Of a stretch of 64,000 nucleotides of DNA, positions 61,325-64,000 are shown one piece after another. The stretch is from assembly GCF_018135625.1 (NCBI RefSeq), contig NZ_CP073078.1, positions 1,533,501-1,597,500 of the forward strand, in the 5' to 3' direction. Numbering within the stretch: position 1 is the stretch's first letter; each line of letters starts with the position of its first letter. Source of the DNA: Phenylobacterium montanum. Its GTDB lineage: Bacteria > Pseudomonadota > Alphaproteobacteria > Caulobacterales > Caulobacteraceae. The translations under genes were made by a program, and so were the position numbers. A model generated the notes under the pieces. The model saw nothing but the letters and a program-made list of their open reading frames with translations. It was not told the origin of the DNA and ran no database searches.

Positions 61325-64000
<2,676 letters not shown>

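Overview
This 64 kb window is high-GC DNA with dense, short-spaced genes. It most resembles an alphaproteobacterium of the Caulobacteraceae (Phenylobacterium/Caulobacter type). The reasons are a Ros/MucR zinc-finger regulator, HWE-type histidine kinases, a NodT-type RND pump, a Caulobacter-style TonB receptor, a McpA-like chemoreceptor and an rRNA operon ordered 23S-5S-tRNA-fMet. The taxon is inferred from gene content; no search was run.

Layout. (1) 1-16.1 kb: a mixed accessory and redox block. It holds a membrane-anchored SMP-30-like propeller, an AhpD-like protein with a LysR regulator and divergent alpha/beta hydrolase, a 642-residue unknown protein, a Zn-UBP protein paired with a cNMP/thioredoxin-reductase-like flavoprotein, an MHS-type transporter, a giant winged-helix/cyclase-like/AAA/TPR regulator, a 1-Cys peroxiredoxin and a metallo-beta-lactamase/rhodanese fusion. 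(2) 16.2-28.6 kb: a two-component locus. An OmpR-type regulator/kinase pair (19568-21588) is flanked by a propeller / 2-hydroxycarboxylate transporter / orphan regulator operon, a TonB receptor / unknown / cytochrome b561 operon, and a propeller plus a triple-repeat periplasmic protein. Three promoters in this block carry the same arrangement of CTGA boxes repeated every 11 bp, so it looks like one regulon. (3) 28.9-43.8 kb: a signalling block with receivers, a globin-PAS3-HWE kinase, three hybrid or receiver-containing kinases and a chemoreceptor. (4) 44.2-51.7 kb: a complete RND efflux operon (OMF-MFP-RND) followed by a hydrolase and a TetR regulator, with three GGTAC-N6-GTACC operators at the promoter. 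(5) 51.9-57.7 kb: an amine/polyamine-type operon (DAO oxidase, RidA, flavin monooxygenase, acetylpolyamine-amidohydrolase-like enzyme) opposite an AraC regulator. (6) 58.0-61.0 kb: MucR, then AlpA, a small ORF and a serine recombinase next to the 3' end of tRNA-fMet, the edge of an integrated element. (7) 61.0-64.0 kb: an rRNA operon on the minus strand, with 23S running off the window end.

The least expected signal is a family of about 65-bp intergenic elements. I count ten copies, all on the + strand and all outside genes. Each starts with an ATG-a/t-C-n-GC motif and ends in a related motif finishing TGGCGA, with unrelated middles. Other points worth a second look are the shared 11-bp-period boxes of the TonB/propeller regulon, a globin sensor with Tyr where the haem-binding His should be, a cyclase domain that has lost its metal ligands, and a recombinase gene whose end is written over the rRNA terminator and tRNA.
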